42,574 nt of DNA, taken from an uncultured Mycoplasmataceae bacterium (GTDB lineage: Bacteria; Bacillota_I; Bacilli_A; Mycoplasmatales; Mycoplasmoidaceae). Each line of letters opens with the position of its first letter. The stretch's first letter is position 1. Under the pieces are notes generated by a model. That model was not told the origin of the DNA. It was given only the letters and a program-made list of their open reading frames with translations, and did not search any database. The translations under genes were made by a program, and so were the position numbers. The stretch spans positions 1 to 42,574 of the forward strand of contig CASESV010000004.1 in NCBI GenBank assembly GCA_949290735.1. Reading direction: 5' to 3'. Below, piece by piece: positions 23,195 to 32,732 of this stretch.

Positions 23195-24013
23195 TTATTT
23201 GTAGTGAAATTTACATATTTTACTTTGAGAAAATAAATTAAACAAATATTCAAATAATCTATTTTCATCTATTTTATTACCATCATTAATAAATTTCTTT
23301 GAATTAGATAAAGATAATTTAAAAGATTCATATGTATCAAAGTTGATAGATTGATCATTAAAATAATTAATTAATTGTTCGAAATAATTATCTTTCAAAA
23401 AGTTAAAGTGAAATTCTAATACCTTATTGAAAGGAATAACTTTTTTTGCAATACAATTTAAAATTGAAAGTTTGTACCCATCAATATCAGACTCTATATT
23501 TTTAACTAATACTCCAGGAGTATCAATTAGATAGTAATTATCATTTATTTTTTTAGTAACTTGTTTTTTAGTTACTCCAGCTCTATTTTCAGTCATTAAA
23601 TTTTTCTTTGGAGCTAAAAAATTGATCAATGACGATTTACCAATATTTGGAATACCTATTACCATACCGATAAAATTCGGTTTAACTAAACCTTTTAGTT
23701 CTAATTTTTTTATTTTTTCTTCAAAAAATTTATTTAAATTATTAATTACTACATTTTTAAAACCACAATCTTTTATTGATCCTATAATAACATTATCATT
23801 TACATTATAAATATCTGATAAATCTTTTTTTAATGCTATTCTGATTAATGGTTTATTTTTTACTAAATTTAAAATTTCTTTATTTGAGGTTAGATTAATA
23901 TCTCTTGCATCTAATACTTCAATAACAAAATCAACTTCATTAATTTTTTTAATGATGTTGTCTGTAGCTTTTTTCATATGACCTGGATATCAATTTATTT
24001 TATTGTTTTGCAT
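23195..24013 (-). CDS. rbgA: Ribosome-biogenesis GTPase RbgA (YlqF)
   Basis: RbgA is a circularly permuted GTPase that helps late assembly of the 50S subunit. The 272-aa protein starts MQNNKINWYPGHMKKA, with the WYPGHM motif of the family. The G4-like LKKD comes first, then G1 GIPNIGKSS and G3 DTPGV. The WYPGHM Trp is TGA, so the real start is ATG 24013, which overlaps the ffh stop by one base. The C-terminal RNA-binding tail is somewhat short. Confidence 0.95.
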
Positions 24014-25359
24014 TATTTTGGTAATTTAGCATTGGCAAATGGGTTAATTCCGCTTTTAATTTTTGAACCTATTTCAAGCATTTTTTTATTACCATCTTCC
24101 CATTGCTTTAAAAGTCTATTTAATTCTTCAGGTTTACGTCCAGATCCTTTAATAACTCTAACTTTACGATTTGGTTCTTTTTTAAATAATTTTGGATTTC
24201 TTCTTTCTTTGATTGTCATTGAATTTAACAATACTCTTGTTACTTTTAATTTTTCTTCTATTTCATGTTCTTTATCTGGAGTGATTTTATCTTGTAAACC
24301 TGGAATCATACCAGCAATACCAGAAATAGAACCCATTTTAGATATTTGCCCCATTTGATTATATAGATCTTCTAGATCCATTTTACCTGATAGCATTCTC
24401 TCTAATTGGCCTCTAGCTTTCTTCTCATCTATGACATCTGCAGCTTTTTCAGCTAATGTAACAATATCACCTAAACCAAGAATTCTATCTGCCATTCTCT
24501 CTGGATAAAATAAATCTAAACTACCAACCTTTTCACCAGTACCTGTAAATTTGATTGGAACATTTAAAATTGAAGTAAGTGATAATGCTGCCCCAGCTCT
24601 AGCATCTGAATCTAATTTAGTAATAACAATACCAGTAATTTTTAAAACTCTATCAAATTCTTGAGCAACATTAATAATATCCTGACCAGACATTGCATCA
24701 ATAATTAATAAAATTTCATCTGGTGAAAATGTTTTTTTGATATTAACAAGTTCATCCATTAACTCTTGATTTGTTTGTAATCTACCAGCAGTATCAATAA
24801 TAACAACATCATTCTTATTTTCATCCATTATCTTTAATGCTTCTTTAGTTGTTTGGATTGGATTTTGTGTTCCTTTTTCATAAAAATCAAATTTATTTTC
24901 ATTTGCTAATGTTTTAAGTTGATCAATTGCTGCAGGACGATAAATATCACAAGCCACTAATAATGGTTTCTTTTTATAATTTGCTCTAGCGTATTGAGCA
25001 ATTTTAGCACAAGTAGTAGTTTTTCCTGAACCCTGTAATCCAACCATCATTATCTTATTTATTTTTTTATTGAAATTAACTTCATCTTTCTTTTTACCTA
25101 AAACTTCAATTAACTCATCTTTAATAATTGATAACAAAAAGTCTGATGGTGAAAGTTTTTTATCTATAACTTGACCAATAGATTTTGCTTTAACATTATT
25201 AATAAAATTCTTTACAACTGTAAAATTAACATCAGCATCCAATAAAGTAATTCTTATTTCTCTTAATACATCTTTAATATCATCTTCTTGAATGGTGGAG
25301 TTTTTTAGTTTTTTTGCCATATTTTTGGTTACAATTGAACCAATCATTGACTTTAACAT
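24013..25359 (-). CDS. ffh: Signal recognition particle protein Ffh
   Basis: Ffh binds signal peptides and 4.5S RNA and delivers ribosomes to the membrane via FtsY. The 448-aa protein has the N domain (1-85), G domain with GLQGSGKTTT, IDTAGR and TKLD, and the Met-rich M domain with QMGQISKMGSISG and the RNA-binding region around 370-400 (SMTIKERRNP, GSGRKPEE). ATG 25359 follows a strong AAAGGAGGT. No TGA interrupts it except at the last visible QW position in the tail, where TGG is used. It heads an operon with rbgA and the 396-aa membrane protein. Confidence 0.97.
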   Translation of the reverse strand: MLKSMIGSIVTKNMAKKLKNSTIQEDDIKDVLREIRITLLDADVNFTVVKNFINNVKAKSIGQVIDKKLSPSDFLLSIIKDELIEVLGKKKDEVNFNKKINKIMMVGLQGSGKTTTCAKIAQYARANYKKKPLLVACDIYRPAAIDQLKTLANENKFDFYEKGTQNPIQTTKEALKIMDENKNDVVIIDTAGRLQTNQELMDELVNIKKTFSPDEILLIIDAMSGQDIINVAQEFDRVLKITGIVITKLDSDARAGAALSLTSILNVPIKFTGTGEKVGSLDLFYPERMADRILGLGDIVTLAEKAADVIDEKKARGQLERMLSGKMDLEDLYNQMGQISKMGSISGIAGMIPGLQDKITPDKEHEIEEKLKVTRVLLNSMTIKERRNPKLFKKEPNRKVRVIKGSGRKPEELNRLLKQWEDGNKKMLEIGSKIKSGINPFANAKLPK

Positions 25360-25375
25360 ATGTACCTCCTTTTAT

Positions 25376-25449
25376 TTTTGTGAATTATTTATGTTAAATA
25401 TATTATATAATATATATGATACTAATTATCAAATAAGAATAGGTGAATT
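25376..25449. promoter_or_regulatory. Divergent promoter region between ffh and the dnaA unit
   Basis: This 90-base gap is almost purely A/T with TATAAT at 25406-25411 and TATGATACTAA at 25415-25425 on the plus strand. TATAAT-like sequences also read on the minus strand. It should drive ffh leftward and the membrane protein-dnaA pair rightward. I see no consensus DnaA box in it. Confidence 0.45.
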
Positions 25450-25932
25450 ATGTATAAAAGTAAATTAAAATTTGTGTCATTTATAATTTTTGGAATTATT
25501 TGTGTAATTCTAGCTGTTTTTGCAACTTTACTATATGTAGAAACAACTAATCATGTATCTATTTTTAATATAGCAGCTGATCAAGAAACATTATGAAAAG
25601 GTGTTAGTGTTATATTGTTTGCAGCAACTGCTGTTTTCTTTGTTATTGCTGTAATTTTATTTATTTTCTATTTACTTGCAGTAAGTCACAATAATGCAAT
25701 TATTTTAAAGGTGAAAAAAATTAAAGAGTCTTTTGCAAATGCTAAAAATCTTTCTATTGAAACTGTTGATGAAGAATTAATAAAATTAAAAACTGAAATC
25801 GATGAAGCTAAAAAGAATGGTATTGAACTTAAAAATCCATACTTAACAGGTGAAGCTAATAATCAAACAATAACTATTACCCAAACTGGACCAAATGGAA
25901 CAACAGTTTCAACAGCTAAAATAAACAATTAA
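25450..25932 (+). CDS. Two-helix membrane protein cotranscribed with dnaA
   Basis: This 160-aa protein has two membrane helices (about 7-30 and 52-77), a charged helical stretch (about 83-125, KVKKIKESFANAK... and LIKLKTEIDEAKK) and a Thr/Asn-rich tail. One TGA (Trp) is in ETLWKG. ATG 25450 follows AGGTG. dnaA begins one base after its stop and lacks its own ribosome-binding site, so DnaA synthesis probably depends on translation of this gene. I do not recognise the family. Confidence 0.75.
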
Positions 25933-25933
25933 C

Positions 25934-27295
25934 ATGAACATATCAAATATAGAACAAATTTGATTTAAGTTGATTGAATCGTTAGAATCTAGTTTCACAA
26001 ATAAATCAATATTTAATAATTGTATTAAACCATCTAAAATAGTTAAATTTGATAATGTAAACATATATGTACAAGTTCCTTCTATTTTTGCTAAAAGTAT
26101 TTTTTCCAATGAATATAAAACAATTATTGCTAATTTTTTCAAAGATTATTTCAATAAAGAATTTAATATATTTTTTATCTTAAGAGAAGAGAAATCTATT
26201 TCTAATATTGATAATAATATTATTAATGATGCAAAAAACAATTTAAATGATGATTCCAATGTAAACCCTGAATTTACATTGGAGAATTTTATTGTTGGAG
26301 AATTTAATAAAAGTGCTTATAATGCAATTTGTGCAATAGCGAAAAATTTAGGAAATATGTATAACCCTTTATTTATTTATGGATCAACTGGATTAGGTAA
26401 AACTCATTTAATAAATGGTCTTGGTAACCTTTATATTAAACAATTCCAAAATAAAAAAGTGAAATATATTGATTCAAATGAATTTACACGAGATGTTTTC
26501 ATGGCTTTATCTAAAGGTGGTAGTTTTGTAGAAGATCTAAAAATTCAATATTCATCATATGACTTACTATTAATTGATGATATTCAATATTTAGCAGGTA
26601 AAGAAAAAACCAATGAAATATTTTTCAACATCTTTAATAATTTAGTTAATGCCAATAAACAAATCGTTATCACATCAGATAAAGATCCAGAATTATTAGA
26701 CTCTTTAGAGGAGAGAATGGTATCGCGTTTTAGTAGTGGGTTAACTATAAAAATTCAAAAACCTGAATCTGATGCTCTTAAAAGAATAATTATGCAAAAA
26801 ATCAAACAACAAGAATCTGCTTTTGTTTTCCAAGATGAAGCAATAAGTGAAATCATAAAATATTACAATAATGATTTAAGAAAATTAATAGGTTTCTTAA
26901 ATAAAGTCAGCTTCTTTGCTATCCAAAATTTATCTGCTAATGAAATTATAACAAAAGATTTTATAGCTTCTTTTATTAGTGAGAATCAAACTAAAATGCT
27001 AATAAATAATGATGAATTTAATCCTGAATTAATTATTTCAACAATATGTAGATGATATGGTGTAAAGGAAGATTTAGTAAAGGGGAAATCAAGATTAAAG
27101 GAACTTTCAAATGTTAGACACATATGCATGTATATTTTAAGACATAAATACAATATGTCATTAGCTGATATTGGATCTTATTTTTCAAATAGAGATCACA
27201 CAACTGTTATGAGCGCAATTGAAAAAGTATCTAAACTAATTGAAAAAGATAGTGATCTAAAAGATTATATAGAAAAAAGTATTAATAAAATTTAA
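25934..27295 (+). CDS. dnaA: Chromosomal replication initiator DnaA
   Basis: DnaA binds DnaA boxes at the origin and melts DNA for helicase loading. The 453-aa protein has domain I (1-75, starting MNISNIEQIWFK), a short linker, the AAA+ domain with Walker A GSTGLGKTH and Walker B LLLIDDIQ, the sensor region SRFSSGL, and a C-terminal helix-turn-helix with NRDHTTVMSA. ATG 25934 is upstream of the standard-code ORF because a TGA (Trp) occurs at codon 11. Unlike the common dnaA-dnaN order, the next gene is the convergent mnmE, 4 bases away. No origin-like cluster of DnaA boxes is visible beside it. Confidence 0.97.
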
Positions 27296-27299
27296 AATA

Positions 27300-28616
27300 T
27301 TATTTTCCAAGACAAAAATTTTTAAATAATTCATCTAATTTATCATATTGAAAATTAATACCTAAAATATTATTAAAATAATCAACAATTTTTTCAAGGT
27401 TAATTATAAGTAAATCTAATGATTGATTATCTTCTAATCCTTTTTGTAATTCATCTATTTCAAATAATATATTGCTCAATAAATCTATTTGTCTTGTTGA
27501 TTGTAATATCAATTCATCTTGCTGTTTAATATTGTTATAGTTATTTAAAATTTCATCAAATTTATTTAATAATTGCTTAATATCTTTATTTTTAACTGAT
27601 ATATTAATTTTATTTTTCACTTTTTTAATATCAGATTTGTTGTAAACTTCAATATAATTTTTTGACTTAATGCTTTCTTTAATAATTTTATTTTTTGTAT
27701 TGTTACTAGCATCTAATAATCAAATTATTAAATCAGCTTTATCTATCATTTTTAGTGATTTTTCTATACCCAATTTCTCAATTTTATTTTTAGAGTTTCT
27801 AATCCCAGCTGTATCTAATAGTTTAACATTAATTCCATTTATTATTATGTTTGACTCTACAACATCTCTAGTTGTTCCTTTTATTGTTGATACAATTGAT
27901 TTTTCATCATTTGATAAAAGATTTAATAGAGATGATTTACCAACATTTGGTTCTCCAATAATTGCAATTTTGTAACCATCAAAAATTGGTAATATTCGTT
28001 TTGAATTTTCATAAATACTTATGATTTCTTTTTTTAATGGGATTAGCATATTAACAATATCTCTATGATTAAGCTCTGGAACATCATCATATTCAGGATA
28101 ATCTATATTAACTTCAATATTTCCGATTATATGAAAAAACTTATCCCTTATTTCTTTTAATTTGTTTAGATCATTACCAAGTAATGAATTCACTGATAGT
28201 CTTGAAGCTATCTCATTCTGTGAATTAATAAGATTATTCATTGCTTCAATTTGATAATAATTCATCTTATTATTTAGCATAGCCTGCATACTAAATTCTC
28301 CTGGTTGAGCTTGATAAGCTCCATTTTTTATTAAAAGATTAATTATTTTTTTTGTTATCAAAACACTACCATGACAATTTATCTCAACTGTATCTTCTCC
28401 AGTAAAAGATTTTGGGGATAAGTAAACACATAAAATAACATCATCAATTATTTGGTTATTTTCTATTATTTTATTATGTTGAATACTATAAGCTTGTTGT
28501 TTAATTTTTTTTTCTAAAATTTTATCCATTATTTTAAATGTGTCAGGTCCAGACACTCTTATAATATGAATAGCCGAATTAATTAATGGTGTAGCATTTG
28601 CAACTATAGTCTTCAC
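27300..28616 (-). CDS. mnmE: tRNA modification GTPase MnmE (TrmE)
   Basis: MnmE works with MnmG to modify wobble uridine 34 of certain tRNAs. The 438-aa protein has an N-terminal tetrahydrofolate-binding domain (1-115), a helical domain, and an inserted G domain with GEPNVGKSS, TTRDVVES, DTAGI and NKSD. The C-terminus ends in CLGK, the family's CxGK motif. The start is GTG 28616, supported by AGAGG upstream; it begins 2 bases from the holB stop. One TGA (Trp) in the G domain splits it under the standard code. Confidence 0.96.
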
Positions 28617-28617
28617 T

Positions 28618-29439
28618 CTAATTACCTCTCAAGTGATTTGAAATTAAAATGCATGTATTTTTCATATTTAAATTTAATGATAAATTCTTATATATATCAA
28701 TTAAAAAAAGCTTTTTACTGATGTCAACATAATAACATAAACATTTTAATAAAATTTTAAATTCGTCTTTTTTTAATTTAATAGCATAATATATAAAATC
28801 AATTTCATCCTTTTCATTTTTAATAGAACTAAATCTTTTTGCATTTTCAATAATATCATATAAATTATATTCATTAATAAATTGCTTGTAATATTTATAA
28901 TCATCAAATGCAAAATTTATTAAATCTGAATAACTACCATCAATTTCCAAGCTTAAATTAATAGCTTTATCATCAATTCTAATCGTGTTACATCTTGATA
29001 CAATTGTAGGAATTATTTTATTAATGTTTTTTGTGAAAAAAAGTGCATAAGTATCGGAATGATTTTGTTCAATAAATTTTAATAAGGAATTTGATGTTTG
29101 TTTATTACATTCCTCAATCCCTTTAATTACATAAATTTTTTTACCATATTTTTCAATTGATGACGATGAGAATTGTTTTTGAATATTTAATATATCTTGT
29201 TTGCTAATTTTTTCATTATCATTATTTAAATATATGAGATCACAATAATTATTTTTATTAATTCAATTACAATCATTACAACTATTACAATAAGGTTTTA
29301 AATTATGACATATTAATGTTTTAATAAATTCATTAATTAAAAATTCATAATCACAACAATTACTTGTTTCTACTATTATTGCGTGAGATATATTATTCGA
29401 ATTTGTTTTAACTTGCTTTAAATATTCATAAAATAACAT
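28618..29439 (-). CDS. holB: DNA polymerase III delta-prime subunit (HolB-like)
   Basis: This 273-aa clamp-loader subunit is recognised by its N-terminal AAA+ remnant without a P-loop, the zinc-binding cysteines in CHNLKPYCNSCNDCNW, the QTSNSLLKFIEQ stretch and SRC in TIVSRCNTI (the SRC motif supplying a catalytic arginine). ATG 29439 overlaps the tmk stop by one base. Order tmk-holB-mnmE is as in Mycoplasma genitalium. A TGA in CNWINK is Trp. Confidence 0.9.
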
Positions 29440-30077
29440 TATTTACCTTTGTATTTATTAAATTTTTCAATAACTTCATTTAACACTTCTTCTTTTGATT
29501 TAGTCCCATCTATAATAATATAATTTGATTTGATTTTTTTCATAACATTTAAATATCCATCATAAATTTTTTTGTGCTGTTCATGAGATTCTTTATCTAG
29601 TCTATTCATATCTCTATTTCCATCAGTTATTCTTTTTAACCCCATCTCATAAGGTACATTAATAAAAAAAACTATATCTGGCATTAAATTGTCAGTAGCA
29701 TATTTATTTAATTTATAAACTTCTTTGATACCCAAATTTCTTCCTCAACCTTGATATGCTAATGATGAGTGAATATATCTATCACATATAATATAATATC
29801 CCTTTTCTAAATATGGTCTTATTAATTCATCAACATGTTGGGATCTGCTAGCTGCAAATAGCAACATCTCAGTTTTAGGTGTGATATTTTTATTTTCAGA
29901 ATTTAGTACAATATTTCTAATTTCTTCACTTATCTTAATTTGATTACCACCTGGTTCTCTTGTTCAAATAGCTTGGGTGTTATTATTAATTAGATATTCA
30001 TAAAATAATTTAGATATGGTAGATTTACCAGAGCCATCAGGACCTTCAAAAGTAATGAATAAAGGTTTTAAGGACAT
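29439..30077 (-). CDS. tmk: Thymidylate kinase
   Basis: Tmk phosphorylates dTMP to dTDP for DNA synthesis. The 212-aa protein has the P-loop [10 protein letters not shown] (about 10-19), REPGG, the [12 protein letters not shown] substrate motif and the lid region around GNRDMNRLD. Trp codons in TREP and YQGWGRN regions are TGA, so the true start is ATG 30077. It overlaps the preceding 90-aa gene stop by one base. Confidence 0.96.
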
Positions 30078-30349
30078 TATATTCCCCTAAAACTTTTTAA
30101 ATCAATAGTTTGAACTTCTGGATGGTCTTTATCAATTTGAGCAACCATCCCATTATGAAGACCTCAAAATAATAACTGTCTAAAATCTTGATCTTTTCTT
30201 AATTGCGGTAAAATCACTTGTTCAAATAAAGAACGATCAACTTTATAGAATGCTCTCTCAGATTGTCTGAAATATTCAATAAATATGATGCTTGTGATTT
30301 CATCATAAAATACATATTTAAAAATATTATTCTTTGGATAAAACAACAT
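30077..30349 (-). CDS. Hypothetical protein, 90 aa
   Basis: This small soluble protein starts MLFYPKNNIFKYVFYDEITS and includes FFRQSER-like YFRQSERAFY and LRKDQDFRQLLFWGLHNGM, with one TGA (Trp). It is the first gene of a unit that continues into tmk, holB and mnmE, with TAATG coupling to tmk. No motif is recognised. In Gram-positive bacteria small proteins (YaaQ/PII-like) also lie beside tmk, but this one does not match them convincingly. Confidence 0.7.
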
Positions 30350-30375
30350 AATTAAAATACCTTTTCAATACACAT

Positions 30376-30403
30376 ATTATAACAAATAACAATATAACTA
30401 CAA
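30376..30403 (-). promoter_or_regulatory. Promoter of the 90-aa gene-tmk-holB-mnmE unit
   Basis: On the minus strand TTGTAG (30398-30403) and TGT-TATAAT (-10 at 30376-30381) are 16 bases apart. This gives a start site about 20 bases before the ATG at 30349. It is the only non-coding gap in front of this operon. Confidence 0.55.
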
Positions 30404-30411
30404 AGACAATT

Positions 30412-31383
30412 TTATATAATTTTTCATAAAGCTTCAATAAAGTTTTTTGGTTCAATCTTTGTATCAATTAATTTATACAATAAATTAAATAAAATGTAAT
30501 CATTATTATTTTTAATATTTGGATAAATAGCTTTAATAATTTCAATGCCTTCTAAGGTTAAATTCATTTTTGATAATGCTTTCTTAAACCCATATTTAGC
30601 TATTTGTTGCCCTAATTTAAAGTTTCTTGATTGATCACTTGAGCATGTTAAATATATATCACCAATACTACAATATTGAATAGTTGTATTAAAATCACCA
30701 CCTTGAGAGTGACAGTAATTTGCAATTTCTGAAACCCCTTTAGTTATAATAGCGGAAATAGTATTAATAGGGTATTTAAGCTCATGTAACATTCCACAAC
30801 AAACTGCAAGCCCATTTTTTAGAGCACTAGCTAAACTTGCTCCAATTTCATCACTTATTGGTTTAACTTTAAAATATTTCGTCTCAAACATTTTAGATAT
30901 TTTTTGAGCAGTTCTTATATCTTTACTAACTGCATTAACAACTGTATAGTTCTTATCAAATAATTCTTTTGCGAATGAAGGGCCAACTAATGAGCAAATT
31001 TTATTTCTTGGAAAAATTTTTCTAATTAACTCAAAATAATTTAATCTTGATATTGGATCAATTCCCTTAGATGAATTTACTAATATTGTAGAAGTTTTAA
31101 TATATTTTTTGTGAGCCTTTAAAGTATCTTGAATATATTTTGATGGGATAGCAATAATCATTACATCAACACCTTTAGATGCTTCAGCAAAATCAGTTGT
31201 AATTAAATTTGGTTTTTTGAATAATTTTTTATTGCCAAAAAATTCTTTATTATAACCTTTTTTAAGATCATCTAATTGTGTATCATTAATACCATACATA
31301 TTAACAACATGATTATTTTGTAAAAGAACATTTGCTAATGCTGTACCAAATGCTCCAGTTCCTATTACTAAAATTTTACTCAT
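30412..31383 (-). CDS. gpsA: Glycerol-3-phosphate dehydrogenase [NAD(P)+]
   Basis: GpsA reduces dihydroxyacetone phosphate to sn-glycerol-3-phosphate, the backbone for membrane lipids. The 323-aa protein has the NAD-binding GTGAFGTALANV at the N-terminus, GPSFAKEL, the catalytic lysine in ASALKNG and the SIGDIYLTC signature. One TGA (Trp) lies three codons before the end; the stop is TAA 30412-30414. Its start overlaps the der stop by 8 bases, and der-gpsA is also the order in Bacillus subtilis. Confidence 0.96.
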
Positions 31384-32710
31384 CTAATTTCACCCCTCTT
31401 GTTCTTGCATTTTTATCTTTTCAATAAAGAGTAATTGGAACTTTAGTTAGTCCAAATGCTTCTCTGATTCTATTTTCAATATATCTAGCGTAAGCAAAAT
31501 GCAAACATTTCACATTGCTACAAAAAATAACAAAAGTTGGTATTTGAGAATCCACTTGTGTGCAATATGATATATTAATTCTACCACCTTTAAATAATGG
31601 CGCCTGCTGAATCATTTGAGCTTGCAATACTATTTCATTTAATAATGATGTAGAAATTTTCTTGCTTGCTTGTTCATTAATATCATTTATTACTTCAAAA
31701 ATATTATTTATTTTTTTAGATTCTAATGCACTAGTAAAAATTATAGGTGCTCATGATAAATGTTTAAATTTTGATCTAATAGTTTTAGTAATATGATTGA
31801 GATCTTTGTCAGTTCTTTTAATTAAATCAATTTTGTTAACAATAATTATTGTAGGAATATTTGCATCATAACATAATCCACCAATAACTTCATCCTGCTC
31901 AGTAAATGGTTCAGAGCCATCCAGAACCAATAAAATAACCTTACTTTTTGATATAGCTCTTTCTGCTCTTAAAACAGAATATTTTTCAACTCCTTGTTGA
32001 ATTTTTCCTTTTCTTCTTATCCCTGCAGTATCAATTAGAGTGTATATTTTATTATTAAATTTAAAGTCAACATCAATGCTGTCTCTTGTTGTCCCAGCTA
32101 CATCACTTACAATAACTCTATCTTTTCTTAGAATTGCATTTGTTAAACTTGACTTACCAACATTTGGTCTTCCAATAATACAAAAAGTAAGGCTTGATTG
32201 AATTGGGTTTTTGGGTGTTTTAAGTAGTTTAACAATACTATCTAATAAATCTCCTGTACCTATACCATGCTCTGCACTAATCATTAATGGGCTTCCAAAA
32301 CCTAATGTATAAAATTGATTTAAATCATCACCTGGCTTAAAATTTTCTGCCATATTAGCAGCTAATATAACGTTTTTATTCTTTGCTTTCTTTTTTAATT
32401 GTTTTGATATATAGATATCATCATTATCTATACCTTTTTTATAGCTAACTAAAAAAATTATTATATCTGATTCATCAATTGCAAATTCAACTTGTTGATT
32501 AATATTTTCTTGAAAAGTAGAATTTTTTAAACTTAATCCACCAGTATCAATTATTTCAAACTCTCTAGTCAATCAATTGGCATATGAATAAATACGATCT
32601 CTTGTAACTCCAGACTCATCTGAAACAATAGATTTTTTATTGCCTATAATTCTATTAAAAAGTGTTGATTTTCCAACATTTGGTTTACCAACTATTGCTA
32701 CTGTATTCAT
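31376..32710 (-). CDS. der: Ribosome-biogenesis GTPase Der (EngA)
   Basis: Der is a two-domain GTPase needed for 50S subunit assembly. The 444-aa protein has the first G domain with GKPNVGKST and IIDTGGL, the second with [25 protein letters not shown] and NKID, and a C-terminal KH-like domain ending RTRGVKLDE. Trp TGA codons (in YANWLTR and LYWKDK) split it under the standard code. The promoter is not obvious: only 22 bases separate it from the P-type ATPase gene end, so it may be read through from that unit. Confidence 0.96.
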
Positions 32711-32732
32711 AATAAAAAATTATAATTTATAA

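Noticed and set aside
23978-24358. Plus-strand open frame of 126 codons opposite ffh
   Set aside because: It mirrors the conserved C-terminal half of ffh and has no start signals.
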